Assembly (NCBI GenBank): GCA_021776335.1
Contig: JAJFGB010000009.1
Location: 744,001-808,000 of the forward strand
From: Hyphococcus sp.
GTDB lineage: Bacteria > Pseudomonadota > Alphaproteobacteria > Caulobacterales > Parvularculaceae
Reading direction: 5' to 3'
DNA length: 64,000 nucleotides
Below, piece by piece: positions 53,264 through 63,168 of this stretch. The stretch's first letter is position 1; each line of letters begins with the position of its first letter. Under the pieces are notes generated by a model, which saw nothing but the letters and a program-made list of their open reading frames with translations, was not told the origin of the DNA and ran no database searches. Both the position numbers and the translations under genes were made by a program.

Positions 53264-53689
53264 ATGAACCAATCTAACCTGAAGCTGCCATTATTTATTC
53301 TTCGCGCGACGATCGCAATTTTTTATCTCGTATGGGCGCTTGAAAAGTTTGTCGATCCGGAAACGACTGTTGCGATATGGAAAGCATTTTACATGGTCGA
53401 CAATCTGCCGCTCGCGGCGGTATATGCCATCGGCATTTTACAGGTTGCCGCTGTTGCCTGTTTCTTTCTGGGCGTGTTGAAGTTTTGGTCCTACGGGTTT
53501 TTGATGGTCATTCACGCCCTCGGTACGTTGTCCACTTATGAGCGCCTGTTAAACCCCTATGAGGGCAGCAACCATCTTTTCATCGCGGCAATCCCTGTGC
53601 TTGGCGCGCTGATCGCGCTTTTCTTGTTACGAAAAGAAGACACGCTTTTTACGCTGTCACCCAGCAAGCCACGGTCGTCCATCAATTAG
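53264..53689 (+). CDS. DoxX-like membrane protein
   Basis: A 141-residue integral membrane protein with four hydrophobic helices (FILRATIAIFYLVWALEKF, LAAVYAIGILQVAAVACFFLG, FWSYGFLMVIHALGTLST, HLFIAAIPVLGALIALFLL). The layout and the WALEKFVDPE and IGILQVAAVACFFLG segments resemble the DoxX/DoxD-like family, although the assignment rests on appearance. GGGGCG lies before the ATG. An AraC-type regulator follows about 200 bases downstream on the same strand; a link between the two is not shown by the sequence. Confidence 0.55.
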   Translation: MNQSNLKLPLFILRATIAIFYLVWALEKFVDPETTVAIWKAFYMVDNLPLAAVYAIGILQVAAVACFFLGVLKFWSYGFLMVIHALGTLSTYERLLNPYEGSNHLFIAAIPVLGALIALFLLRKEDTLFTLSPSKPRSSIN

Positions 53690-53896
53690 CCTAAACTAGA
53701 CAGTGTAGTGTAGCGACTATGTTGTTCATAATCCGCCTCTGAGGATGTGTAGGCGTCGGAAGTTCGAACAAATCGACGGTGTATTTGGGTGGTTTATCTT
53801 TCGTTGTGGCATTTGTGCCGAATGATGTGACACAGGCATAAAAGCAGGTTACCGTCGTTGGTGGGGGCGAGCCTTGGTAAGAGTGCGCAATACGGG

Positions 53897-54730
53897 ATGG
53901 AACTCAATTATTTTTTGCCGCGTGCGGATCTTCAGGATTATGTGCGCGCCTATTATTATTTCTCAACGAGTATTCCGGGAGTGCAACCGATGTGCGCTGA
54001 GTCCGGCAATATCCGCATTTTGCTCGACGGCGCCGGCAGAATAAGATTTTCAAACGGTCAACAAAGCGAAATTTCAACGGCGTTTATTCTTGGGCCAACA
54101 AATGGCGCTTACGTGCTGGAAGTTGGCGCGGGAACGCGTGTTTTTGGCATCGGTCTTCGGCCGCGCGGCTGGAATGTGATGCTGGGGATTAACGCTGCAG
54201 AAACCGCCGACCGTGTTTGTGGATTTACTGACTTTGCCGGTCGCTATGCGGGCGGCGCCATTGAGCAAATTCAGAATGCGCCAGACCTGCCGGCGATGGC
54301 GGCTGCCGCCGATCGATTTTTTGCTGAATTGATTACACGGCGCTCCATGCGCCGTGACAAATACTCCACCGCATTCGAGCACTGGTTGAAAGACCCAAAT
54401 GACCTCAATGTCGATCGGCTTGTAGAAATGATGGATGTGTCGCGGCGGCAGACTGACCGGGTGGCGAAAGAGTTTTTCGGCGCGTCTCCAAAAATGTTGC
54501 AACGAAAATATCGCGCATTGCGCGCGGCAGACAGAATCCGCGGCGGTGAGCGGTCGTGGTTTTTAGCCGCCGGTGACGGGTTTTATGATCAGTCGCATTT
54601 TATCAAAGAGTTCAAATCATTCATTGGCGTCACGCCCGGGCAATTTGCGGCCAGCGAAGCGAAATGGATCAATGCGGTCCAGGCCAAGCGACTGGTGGCG
54701 CCGCTTCATCATCCGCTGGCGAGTATCTAA
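53897..54730 (+). CDS. AraC-family transcriptional regulator
   Basis: A protein of about 277 residues. The C-terminal AraC double helix-turn-helix contains RLVEMMDVSRRQTDRVAKEFFGASPKMLQRKYRALRA and the second-helix signature FYDQSHFIKEFKSFIGVTPGQF. The N-terminal domain (LNYFLPRADLQDYVRAYYYF) looks like the cupin-related sensor of the group often seen with the GLRPRGW motif. The longest frame opens at TTG 53858, but ATG 53897 is preferred because the conserved domain begins directly there; neither site has a strong ribosome binding site. It ends before a strong bidirectional terminator shared with the convergent serine-hydrolase gene. Confidence 0.85.
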   Translation: MELNYFLPRADLQDYVRAYYYFSTSIPGVQPMCAESGNIRILLDGAGRIRFSNGQQSEISTAFILGPTNGAYVLEVGAGTRVFGIGLRPRGWNVMLGINAAETADRVCGFTDFAGRYAGGAIEQIQNAPDLPAMAAAADRFFAELITRRSMRRDKYSTAFEHWLKDPNDLNVDRLVEMMDVSRRQTDRVAKEFFGASPKMLQRKYRALRAADRIRGGERSWFLAAGDGFYDQSHFIKEFKSFIGVTPGQFAASEAKWINAVQAKRLVAPLHHPLASI

Positions 54731-54875
54731 GCCGCAACACCGACCTGAATTGCCGCTGGTGCGGGTATTTTGGCCAAAATTTACTATAGGCGTGCTCCTG
54801 GACGGCTTAAAACGCTCAGACAGGCTGGGAGATCGCCCGTACTCAGGCAAGTTCCTTGGGGGAGATTGCCAGAGT

Positions 54876-54922
54876 AAAAAGCGCCGATTGCGGGCCTGCC
54901 CACGCAATCGGCGCTTTTTTTT
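54876..54922 (+). terminator. Strong bidirectional terminator
   Basis: Perfect 17-base arms, AAAAAGCGCCGATTGCG pairing with its complement, around a ten-base loop, with T-run on one side and A-run on the other. It lies about 145 bases after araC and about 108 before the 3' end of the convergent serine-hydrolase gene, so it can stop transcription from both sides. Confidence 0.95.
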
Positions 54923-55029
54923 AAGCGGAAAAGCTGATAATCCTCGGAGATGCCCGAATCGCGCAGATTTTCGGCGAATTCCAGATCAATACATAATTTG
55001 CGACAATATAAATTGTGCGACAAATTGAT

Positions 55030-56853
55030 TTATGGGGAACGGGCTAAAATAGCCGGTATGATATGCCCACCGATAATCTCGTTTCGCCAACGACCCCAAA
55101 TTCCACCCATCCGATAATTTCCACCTGTAAAGGCAACAGCAAGGTCGAGCTCCGGGACGACGACCAGGAGTTGGCCGCCATTCCCACTTGCCTCGTATGA
55201 TGCATAGCGTCGCGCGCCGACCGCAATCGTGTCGATACGCCAGATATAGGCTTGCGACCCGCCGAAATAATTGTTCTCGAAGACCTCAAGGGTCATGCCA
55301 GTAGTTTCGGCGGAAATCGCGACCTGAGGCGTTGTCGATTCCCTGACCCAGTCGTCGTCAATAACTTGCTTGCCGTTCCAGACGCCGCCGGCAGCGAACA
55401 TCGCGCCGATTTTCAAGATGTCGCGCGGCCGCATATAGGCGCCGCCGCCGAGATAACCCTCACCGTTCGGCGCCAGCGCCCAATGATAGGGCCCAAATTT
55501 TAGAGGTTTCGCGATCAGACGATCGAACAATTCGTAGACGGGTGCGCCGCCAACCGCGTTCAGACTGGCCCCGACGAGATTGGCGCTGCCGGAACAATAG
55601 GCATACCGCACGCCCGGGTCATGCAGCACCGGAAGCCGCGCCGTATACAGCCAGTAGTCCTTTTCGTCTTGTTGTTCCCACATTCGCGTTTCCGAACCGA
55701 TCGAATCGGAATTCGCGTCGCAGTCCAGACCGCTGGTGAACGTCATTAAATGACCAAGTGTGATGTCGGCCTTTCGCGGGTCGTCGATCGGCTGCCCCGC
55801 GCGTTGGAGAATGTCCGGGATCGGGCGGTGCGCAGCATCGATCGAATAGCCCTGCTGCTGCAGTGCTCCGACCATGACCGATCCAAAGACCTTTCCGAGA
55901 GATCGTACATCGTGCCGGGTTTCGCGGTCGTGCCCAAAGAAATATTCCTCGAAAACAAGCTGTCCGCCCCGCGCCACGAGCAATGAATGAATCATTCTGG
56001 GCCGCCGGTCCCGCGGATCGGCGCTCGCAAGTTCCGCTGTTAACGCCTGAAGAGCAGCGGGGTCGAAGCCGACCTCTTCCGGCGCAACAACCAACCATCC
56101 ATCATCGAGCCGGGGCAGCGACGCAGGACGCGCCGGCCGGTCGTAATCCTGACGACTATAATAGCCCGCCGTGCGTGTATCGGTAGCCGGCCTAAGCCGG
56201 ATCGGTTCGTCGAAACGATCATAGTCAAGCAGGAGTTCTCCTCCTTCGGGCTGCTCCAGATCGTGCCGCCTTTCGCGGTCGCCGCTGCCGGCCACCAGGG
56301 TCCAGCCGCCCTCCTCATCAGCCACAAGCCGAAAGCGGCTGGCGCCAAGGATATTGTTGCCTTCCGGGTTTCGGATTACGGCGGAGATTTCGGCGTCCTT
56401 GTCTTTGAATACGTCCAGAAAGATCCTGAATGGCCGCGGCTGGAGGGCAATATCAGCCTGCCATTGTCCGTTAGCCGCGGCGGGCAGGACGACAGGCGTC
56501 ACGACGTCCTGATAGTCGAGCGGCGAGGAAGGCTGGAACCAGTGCCCGCGGATCTGAGACCCATCATTGGTCAGCTCTCCGGCGAACTTTTGACCGTCCG
56601 GTCGCGTCACAGAGATCACATTTTCGTCGAGCGTCGTCATGGCCGCCGCGCCGTCGACCATCGCGCGCCAGTCGCCATCAACCAACTCGATAGAGATCGA
56701 CAGGAGATCTTCAACCTCGTCCGTGCTCCACACCCACAGGCCCAGCGGTGGTCCGATCGCTGGCGCATGATCTTGGGCCCGTCCGGATCCCGCGCCGCAA
56801 ACGACGAGCAACCCGGTTGCAAATATGGCGGCCCCAAAACTTCTTTTCATCAT
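55030..56853 (-). CDS. Exported serine hydrolase (class C beta-lactamase-like)
   Basis: A 607-residue exported protein with a signal peptide (FGAAIFATGLLVVCGAGSGRAQ). Residues 30 to about 250 are a beta-rich N-terminal extension of unknown role. The C-terminal 350 residues are a serine beta-lactamase/penicillin-binding-like domain with SxxK in RSLGKVFGS (Ser318, Lys321) and the YxS motif YCS (Tyr419-Ser421). Conserved TLGHLMTFTSGLDCD lies between them, and HWALAPNGEGYLGGG follows. Members are esterases, peptidases or beta-lactamases; this one cannot be assigned. A winged-helix/TPR regulator gene is divergent, 93-132 bases away depending on its start. Confidence 0.85.
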   Translation of the reverse strand: MMKRSFGAAIFATGLLVVCGAGSGRAQDHAPAIGPPLGLWVWSTDEVEDLLSISIELVDGDWRAMVDGAAAMTTLDENVISVTRPDGQKFAGELTNDGSQIRGHWFQPSSPLDYQDVVTPVVLPAAANGQWQADIALQPRPFRIFLDVFKDKDAEISAVIRNPEGNNILGASRFRLVADEEGGWTLVAGSGDRERRHDLEQPEGGELLLDYDRFDEPIRLRPATDTRTAGYYSRQDYDRPARPASLPRLDDGWLVVAPEEVGFDPAALQALTAELASADPRDRRPRMIHSLLVARGGQLVFEEYFFGHDRETRHDVRSLGKVFGSVMVGALQQQGYSIDAAHRPIPDILQRAGQPIDDPRKADITLGHLMTFTSGLDCDANSDSIGSETRMWEQQDEKDYWLYTARLPVLHDPGVRYAYCSGSANLVGASLNAVGGAPVYELFDRLIAKPLKFGPYHWALAPNGEGYLGGGAYMRPRDILKIGAMFAAGGVWNGKQVIDDDWVRESTTPQVAISAETTGMTLEVFENNYFGGSQAYIWRIDTIAVGARRYASYEASGNGGQLLVVVPELDLAVAFTGGNYRMGGIWGRWRNEIIGGHIIPAILARSP

Positions 56854-56985
56854 CTTCTCCCTTGAATGCGGCCGCCGAAAGAGCGGTATAGCCGAGAGGT
56901 ATGGCGGCTGCCCCCTATCGCGGCACTTGAAGAAAGTTGAATTTTCTTGAAGCGTACGTTTTCAAAGGCGTTTAGACTGCCCGTC

Positions 56986-58551
56986 ATGCACTATGTTCTG
57001 AAAGATTTGTCGATCGATATCGAGGCGCGCGCCGTTCGTCGCGACGACACAGCTATCAGGCTACCTGATTTGAGTTTTGATGCCTTGGTAAAGCTGATTG
57101 AGGCAGCTCCAGAACCTGTGAGCGTTGCAGAATTCGCCAGCGCAGTCTGGCGCGCTGACCACGTCAGCGATGAAACCATCGCACAGCGGATCGCCCTCCT
57201 GCGAAAAGCGCTTGGCGATGACCCGAAAAACCCCCTCTATATTCGCACGGTGCGCGGGCTGGGATATGCGATCGCCGGATCGGTTGCACGCATCGAAAAT
57301 AGACCAGCACCGAAGAGTCTCTCATTTTTGAGCCGCCGCAATTCAATCGCAGCAGCGACGGGGCTGGCATGCCTGGTCTTTGCCGGGGCCGTATTTTGGA
57401 ACGTCCGCAACATCGATTCCGGGCCCGCGGCGGCAATAGCAGATGCCAATTCAAAATCATCGATCACGACCCTGGTGGACCGTGCGCGGGAACAACTCCG
57501 TCTTCACCAGGCGCGGGAGACTGATCGTGCCATTACCATGTTGCGTGAGGCCCTGGCGGAGGACCCAAACCGTTTCGATGCGCGCCTCACCTTGAGTTTT
57601 GCACTCTCAACAAAAGCCACCAAATTCGGTGGTGATGACGTTGAGAAAAAGGAAGCTGAGGCGCTTGCCCGCGCGTTGATCGCTGAGCGGCCCGATAGCA
57701 GCAATGCGTGGTCCGCCCTCGGTTACACGCTCGGTTCTCAGGGCCGCATAGATGAAAGTTTGCCTGCCTATCAATACGCCTACCAGCTTGATCCGAAAAA
57801 TGCGCCCGCCATCTCCAGCGCCGCCTATGTGCATCTCATTCGAGGAGAGCTACATCAGGCTTTAAGCCTTGAGTTACAGGCAAGGCAGGCAGAGGGAACG
57901 TCGCGCTATGCAGAGATCCAGATTGCACAAAGTCTGGACCTTATTGATCATGCGGCGGCGGCAACGTGGCATGCGAAAGCCTTGTCCCTCAATCCCGGGC
58001 AAGTCGTCATATTGAGTGAAATTGCCAGATCGCATCTGCGCCGCGGCCATCCGGACGCCGCGCTTGAAACGCTCACTCAGGCGCAAGGGGATGACCAATC
58101 GGCGCCGCAAATTTTGCAACTGCGCGGCAGGGCGGCCATAATGCTTGGGCGTATTGAGGAAGCCCGACGCTTCCTTGAGGCTGCTGGTTGGAGAGGACAC
58201 TACGACCTCGCTGCTCTCGATGCGATTTCCGGCGATGCAACACGAGCGGAGGAATTCTTCCTTCCATCGAAACGGGCCGACCTCGAATCCGATCCAGATC
58301 CAGCCACGCGCATTCAACTTGCCGAAATTACGGCGGCCCTTGGCCAAGAGAACGAAGCGCTGCGACTGGTGACGCAAGCGGTCAATCTTGGCTGGCGGGA
58401 CGTCAACTGGCTGAAACAATCCCCATTTCTTGGGACGCTTATGTTTTCAAGCGAAGGGCGTCAACTTGAAAGCCGAATTGAGCGAGAACTCGAGGCGCAA
58501 CGCAGATTAATTGAAGGAAGTGAGGAATTGGCGCTGATCATTGACGGCTAA
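56986..58551 (+). CDS. Winged-helix regulator with membrane anchor and TPR repeats
   Basis: A protein of about 521 residues with an OmpR/PhoB-type winged-helix at its N-terminus (IEARAVRRDDTAIRLPDLSFD, AQRIALLRKALGDDP, YIRTVRGLGYAI). One transmembrane helix follows (AAATGLACLVFAGAVFWNV, about residues 118-136 of the longest frame). The periplasmic part has TPR-like helices (ARAL...SNAWSALGYTLGSQGRIDESLPAYQYAYQLDP). This CadC/ToxR-like arrangement suggests a one-component membrane sensor. The frame opens at TTG 56947; ATG 56986 is chosen because the domain starts there, although its ribosome binding site is poor. It is divergent from the serine hydrolase, its likely target. Confidence 0.8.
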   Translation: MHYVLKDLSIDIEARAVRRDDTAIRLPDLSFDALVKLIEAAPEPVSVAEFASAVWRADHVSDETIAQRIALLRKALGDDPKNPLYIRTVRGLGYAIAGSVARIENRPAPKSLSFLSRRNSIAAATGLACLVFAGAVFWNVRNIDSGPAAAIADANSKSSITTLVDRAREQLRLHQARETDRAITMLREALAEDPNRFDARLTLSFALSTKATKFGGDDVEKKEAEALARALIAERPDSSNAWSALGYTLGSQGRIDESLPAYQYAYQLDPKNAPAISSAAYVHLIRGELHQALSLELQARQAEGTSRYAEIQIAQSLDLIDHAAAATWHAKALSLNPGQVVILSEIARSHLRRGHPDAALETLTQAQGDDQSAPQILQLRGRAAIMLGRIEEARRFLEAAGWRGHYDLAALDAISGDATRAEEFFLPSKRADLESDPDPATRIQLAEITAALGQENEALRLVTQAVNLGWRDVNWLKQSPFLGTLMFSSEGRQLESRIERELEAQRRLIEGSEELALIIDG

Positions 58552-58626
58552 GCTCTTGAGCGCCGGGCGCGCGGGGCCCTCATTCGTGGGTCAGTTGGAA
58601 TTCCATCGCGCCTGACAGATATGAAC

Positions 58627-60798
58627 CTATTCAACCGCCTCTCTGCCGCCGATCCGGTCATCCGATGTCGCTTCGGCCAGCAACGCCTCCAGCGTCATTG
58701 GCGGCGATTTCCATTCTTCAGCAACGAAGATTGGCGCCTGGTCAGCGTAATGCGGTGATGCTTCATCAAGCGTTGCGGCGCCAAATTGATGGATCGTTTT
58801 GATTTCGATGTCGCGTGACCCATTCCAGTCAGCGTAAAGAATGTAGGTGTCGCCGCCGAGCGCCTCAAGCGCGCCTTGCGCCGGATCGCCGCCGGGATAG
58901 ACAGCGCGCAGCGTATCCGGACCGCCTTTGAGCGCCAGATCAACATCGCCGCGTTTCAGCCGCACGACATCGCCCCATGGCGGATCAATGCGGCCAAACC
59001 CGGTTTTCAGCCCTGCCGACACGGTTCGCAGCGCCGCGACCGCATCAGGCGTTTCTGCACCTTGATCGTTGAGAAGATAGCCCCGCGCCTTTTGTGCTGT
59101 AAGCACCGCCAGGGCGGCAGCGCGGCTGCCTGGCGTGACGGCGCCGTCCCAGCCAGCAATGAGTTCCAGCGCCGGTGCGAGCATTTCATCCGCCTGCGCT
59201 TCTTCGTTGGCGACGAGATTTTTCACGAGTTCCATCACGCGGGAATTGTCCGCATAGGAATGATCGAATTTATAAGCCAGGAATTCATCCTCTGTAATCG
59301 AGGCGTCGCCGCCGTAAAGCGCCTGAACGCGCAATCCGCGATTGGTTGTCTTATTGGCGATGCCGTAATGTGGCGGAAAATCCGTTTGATTGGGATTGTC
59401 ATCCGGCGCCGAGGCTTCGAACGGCGTATGGTTTGAATTGACCACATAGCCTGAGGCGGGATTGATCACCTCGGGCGCCGTCCCAAACGGACGCACGCCG
59501 GTCCACAATAAATCCGGATCATCGCCCGGCTGGGCTTTTGCCCAATCTACATCCGCGCTGCGTTCCGGGATTGCCATATTGTAAAAATAGGCAATCGTTC
59601 CCTCACCGTCGCCATAAACAGCATTAAAGCTCGGGATCGCCAGCATCTCCATGGCGCTGGACCATTCGGAAAAACTCGTTGCCTTGTTCATCCGGTACCA
59701 TTGATCGATAGCGCGAACATTTCCGGCGCCGCCATAGGAAACAGCAAACACGCCCTGGTCGGTGACGAAAACGGGCCCGTGCACTGACCTGAATTTGCTT
59801 CGCGTAACCGGCAAACTAAAAGGGCCAAAGAGTTTGACGCGGAACTTTACCGGCGAGATTTCCAAATCCTTCCAGGCGCCGTTAAAACGATAGCGCGTTG
59901 GTTTCTTTTCATTGTCGACACTCAGTGCAAAGACATCCACCAAATCCGGTTTGTTGACGGTAAGACCCCAACCGAGATTCGGACCGGCGCCTACAAGGAT
60001 CAATGGGGCGCCCGGAAAGAGGCCACCGATCATGTCCCACCCCTCCTCCGACTTGACCCGTGCTTCATACCACGCGACGGGGCCGGTATAAGGCTGGTGC
60101 GAATTGACCATGAGCCGCGTATGCCCGTCTGACGAACGGCTTGGCGCCACTGCCATGGCATTGGATCCGGTTTCAAAACCGCGCGGAATTTTCAACAACG
60201 CTTCGCGCGACTGTGCGGCGGCCTCTGCTATCTCCACATTGCCTTCAAAGATGGCGGCCAGCTGTTCGTCGAGGCCGTAAAAGAACGGCGTGCGCGAAAC
60301 AAAGCCTGCGACAATGTCCTCGCCCGTGACCGGCGCCGCGCCGGCTGCGCAACGGTTTTTTTGTTCGGCGCAATATAGATTGACGCCGTCCGCATAAGCT
60401 TCCGCCAGCGCCCGGGTCTCGGGCGGCAGGTCGGTGTCATATTTTGCATGCACGTCGCCGGGAACATTGAGCGCCGCCACAAGATAGTCGGGAATCGCCG
60501 CATCCTTGCCTTTACGTTGAGCTAGTACGCCGCGGGAGAAAAACAAAACCTCCTCGATGGTTTTCCAATCGTCCTGAGCGTGGGCATAGGCGAGCCCAAA
60601 CGCCGCATCGACGTCGCGCGCGCCGTAAATATGAGGAACGCCATAGCGATCACGGATGATCCGGGCGTCATACAGTGCAGCTTGCTCAATCGCCGCCGCA
60701 GCGTCAAAACGCGCCGGCGCAGGGGTTTTGAGATAGATCGCCGCGCCGGTCAGCGCCGCCAGCGCCACAGCCCCTGCGCCCGTGAGAATTTTCCCCAT
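58627..60798 (-). CDS. Penicillin acylase-family Ntn-hydrolase
   Basis: A 723-residue exported amidase that would be processed autocatalytically into alpha and beta chains. The N-terminal segment (TGAGAVALAALTGAAIYL) is a signal or anchor. The alpha-chain has IIRDRYGVPHIYGARDVDAAFGLAYAHAQDD. The nucleophile Ser212 is at GSNAMAVAPSRS, and NSHQPYTGPVAWYEARV, with NLGWGLTVNKPD, follows as in AHL/cephalosporin acylases. The length is usual for the family. Substrates include beta-lactam side chains, N-acyl-homoserine lactones and acyl peptides; none can be chosen here. It is divergent from the alkaline phosphatase gene, 122 bases apart. Confidence 0.9.
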   Translation of the reverse strand: MGKILTGAGAVALAALTGAAIYLKTPAPARFDAAAAIEQAALYDARIIRDRYGVPHIYGARDVDAAFGLAYAHAQDDWKTIEEVLFFSRGVLAQRKGKDAAIPDYLVAALNVPGDVHAKYDTDLPPETRALAEAYADGVNLYCAEQKNRCAAGAAPVTGEDIVAGFVSRTPFFYGLDEQLAAIFEGNVEIAEAAAQSREALLKIPRGFETGSNAMAVAPSRSSDGHTRLMVNSHQPYTGPVAWYEARVKSEEGWDMIGGLFPGAPLILVGAGPNLGWGLTVNKPDLVDVFALSVDNEKKPTRYRFNGAWKDLEISPVKFRVKLFGPFSLPVTRSKFRSVHGPVFVTDQGVFAVSYGGAGNVRAIDQWYRMNKATSFSEWSSAMEMLAIPSFNAVYGDGEGTIAYFYNMAIPERSADVDWAKAQPGDDPDLLWTGVRPFGTAPEVINPASGYVVNSNHTPFEASAPDDNPNQTDFPPHYGIANKTTNRGLRVQALYGGDASITEDEFLAYKFDHSYADNSRVMELVKNLVANEEAQADEMLAPALELIAGWDGAVTPGSRAAALAVLTAQKARGYLLNDQGAETPDAVAALRTVSAGLKTGFGRIDPPWGDVVRLKRGDVDLALKGGPDTLRAVYPGGDPAQGALEALGGDTYILYADWNGSRDIEIKTIHQFGAATLDEASPHYADQAPIFVAEEWKSPPMTLEALLAEATSDDRIGGREAVE

Positions 60799-60920
60799 AT
60801 CATGACACCCTCTTTTACAGCGCTCGCGAGTGCGCCTTCATTGAGGATGACAATGTCATGGTTTTTCGAGTTCAATCCAGCCTATAAAGCAGCCCAATGC
60901 CGTTGAGGGAGTCTGTCTAA

Positions 60921-62477
60921 ATGTTGAAATCTGTCTTGTTGATCTCCTGCGCCGCAGGTCTCGCCGCCTGTGCCCAGCTGAACGCCCCGAATACAGAATT
61001 GGGCAATGCGCCCGCGCAGGCGACCGGCGATCCATGGTTCGATGGCGCCCAAGCAGCCCTTGCCGCGCGAAAGCAAGTCAGACCCGTTACCGGCCGCGCC
61101 AGGAACGTCATTTTGTTTGTTGCCGATGGCATGGACCCAACAACAGTTGCTGCGGCGCGCATCTTTGACGGGCAGTCGCGCGGTGAAGAAGGCGAGGAAA
61201 ATCTTCTGTCGTTTGAGACATTTCCCAATATCGCGATGTCAAAAACCTACACCACAGATCATCAGGTGCCGGATTCAGCGGGCACGATGTCAGCGATGGT
61301 CACCGGCGTTAAAACCAAGTCCGGTGTGTTATCCGTCACTGATGCTGTTCGTCGCGGTGATTGCGCCTCTGCCCTCGCCGCCGTGGCGCCAACGCTTGGT
61401 GAGCTTGCCAAGCAGGCGGACATGAGCGTCGGCGTTGTTTCAACCGCAGAAATCACCCACGCAACACCCGGCGCTGTTTACGCCCATTCCGCCGCTCGCG
61501 GCTGGGCAACGGACGCACGCATGCCTGATGAGGCAAAGGCGGCGGGCTGCATAGACATCGCCCGCCAGCTTATAGAGTTTCCGTATGGAGACGGTCTTGA
61601 CCTCGCCCTCGGCGGCGGCCGTGCGCATTTCCTTCCAAAAACGACAGCAGACCCCGAAGATGAAGGCGCCACAGGCGCGCGCGGCGATGACCGTGACCTG
61701 ACGGCGGAGTGGACGGCAAAGTCCGGTGATCATCTTTATGTTTGGAATGAAGCGCAGTTCGCCGCTGCGCCAGCCGATGCGAAGATTCTTGGCCTGTTTG
61801 AGCGCTCGCATCTGGAATTTGAAACGGATCGTTCTGAGGACACGGGCGGTGAGCCCTCGCTGGTGGACATGACCGTCAAAGCGATCGAATCCCTGTCGAA
61901 TAATCCCAACGGTTTTTTCTTGATGGTCGAATCCGGAAAAGTTGACCACGCGCATCATGGCGGCAACGGTTATCGGGCGCTTTCCGACACACAGGAATAT
62001 TCGCAAGCCGTTGCTGCAGCCCGTGCGATGACCAGTGAAAGAGATACGCTTATTGTCGTGACGGCTGACCACGGCCACACCATGGTGTTTCAGGGTTATC
62101 CGCGAAAAGGAAATGACATATTGGGTCTTGCCAACACCCTTGACGACAATGGCGACAGCATGCCCCGGCATGGCAGGGACGGCAAACCTTACACGACGCT
62201 CGGATACGGCAACGGCCCGGGAACTGTTTTCAAGCCAAACGCTGATCTTTCAGAGGGCCGCGCGGCGCCGGATGCGGTGGGTGTTCAAGACAAGAACTAT
62301 CGTCAACAGGCTTTGATCCCGACAGGCAGTGAAACCCATGGCGGTCAGGACGTGACAATTTATGCGTCAGGTCCCCGCGCCTATCTGTTTGGCGGTGTGG
62401 TTGAGCAAAATTATATTTTCCACGTCATCGACGACGCCCTGGAACTCAGAAAAAGGGCTGAAAAAGCAACACGCTAG
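60921..62477 (+). CDS. Alkaline phosphatase, lipoprotein
   Basis: A 518-residue PhoA-family alkaline phosphatase. The signal peptide has the lipobox LAAC (Cys17), so it is probably attached to a membrane facing the periplasm or outside. Metal and catalytic motifs are VILFVADGMD, the nucleophile Ser119 in VPDSAGTMSAM, ESGKVDHAHHGG and VVTADHGHTM, with the last zinc His in SETHGGQDV. GAGGGAG lies nine bases before the ATG. It is divergent from the acylase gene. Whether it is phosphate-regulated cannot be told; no clear Pho box was identified. Confidence 0.9.
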   Translation: MLKSVLLISCAAGLAACAQLNAPNTELGNAPAQATGDPWFDGAQAALAARKQVRPVTGRARNVILFVADGMDPTTVAAARIFDGQSRGEEGEENLLSFETFPNIAMSKTYTTDHQVPDSAGTMSAMVTGVKTKSGVLSVTDAVRRGDCASALAAVAPTLGELAKQADMSVGVVSTAEITHATPGAVYAHSAARGWATDARMPDEAKAAGCIDIARQLIEFPYGDGLDLALGGGRAHFLPKTTADPEDEGATGARGDDRDLTAEWTAKSGDHLYVWNEAQFAAAPADAKILGLFERSHLEFETDRSEDTGGEPSLVDMTVKAIESLSNNPNGFFLMVESGKVDHAHHGGNGYRALSDTQEYSQAVAAARAMTSERDTLIVVTADHGHTMVFQGYPRKGNDILGLANTLDDNGDSMPRHGRDGKPYTTLGYGNGPGTVFKPNADLSEGRAAPDAVGVQDKNYRQQALIPTGSETHGGQDVTIYASGPRAYLFGGVVEQNYIFHVIDDALELRKRAEKATR

Positions 62478-62576
62478 GAGCAGATTCGACCACACGGCCA
62501 TCGTTTTTAGGACATTTCAGTCTTTATTTACTGGCCTACGCCATACCTTAACTAAGGGAACGGCGGTGCGGGGCGT

Positions 62577-63152
62577 ATGAGTATTTCCAAGCTTGTTACT
62601 AGTCGGTTGCGTGATTCCAGCACCTATATATTGGCATTTGGCGTTGGCACGCTGATCAACTTCTATGGGCAATTCCTGGTGCCAGTCTTTCGCGGAGACG
62701 CAAACCCGCTCGATACGGTCATTGGACAATTTGAAAAGACCCCCCTTCTTTTCATTACGTCCGTCGTGATTGCCTATTTGTTTCCAATTTTTGTTGGGGT
62801 TTTTTCCTCCGTGCGCGCGCAACACACGCTTCGAGACGCCGTCAGCAAGGCTGAATTTCCAGATAAAAAACCGGATCCGGTTTTTCGTACGGCAACGGAC
62901 GTCCATGGCAGCATCGTTTCAGCCGGCGCCAGCACGGAAGCGTTCTTAAACGCACATGATTTTGCAACGGCCGCTGATGTGGTCGGCGCCGAGGCATGGC
63001 GCCGAATTCTCGACGCCAGCCAGCGCGGCGAGGCTTCGCAGTCAGCTGTCCAGATATTTGTCAAAGCCTGCAACGAAAAGTTTCTGGTCTCCCACGCGCC
63101 CGCCGATGATGGCGGCGTCAATCTTTATCTCACGCGAACGGCGGAGACATAA
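62577..63152 (+). CDS. Membrane protein with PAS-like domain
   Basis: A 191-residue protein. The first 80 residues have two hydrophobic segments (YILAFGVGTLINFYGQFLV and LLFITSVVIAYLFPIFVGV). The rest resembles a PAS domain by its pattern PVFRTATDVHGSIVSAGASTEAFL, with a strand/helix layout similar to PNPVLRVSSDGMLLYANTASRALL in the next gene. It lacks any kinase or output domain. The histidine kinase gene starts 16 bases after its stop, so the pair may form a two-part sensor. Function is inferred only. Confidence 0.6.
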   Translation: MSISKLVTSRLRDSSTYILAFGVGTLINFYGQFLVPVFRGDANPLDTVIGQFEKTPLLFITSVVIAYLFPIFVGVFSSVRAQHTLRDAVSKAEFPDKKPDPVFRTATDVHGSIVSAGASTEAFLNAHDFATAADVVGAEAWRRILDASQRGEASQSAVQIFVKACNEKFLVSHAPADDGGVNLYLTRTAET

Positions 63153-63168
63153 ATTCTAAGGCGATACC

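Noticed and set aside
61440-62171. 243-codon frame antisense to alkaline phosphatase
   Set aside because: The plus-strand frame has all phosphatase motifs; the antisense frame lacks any.
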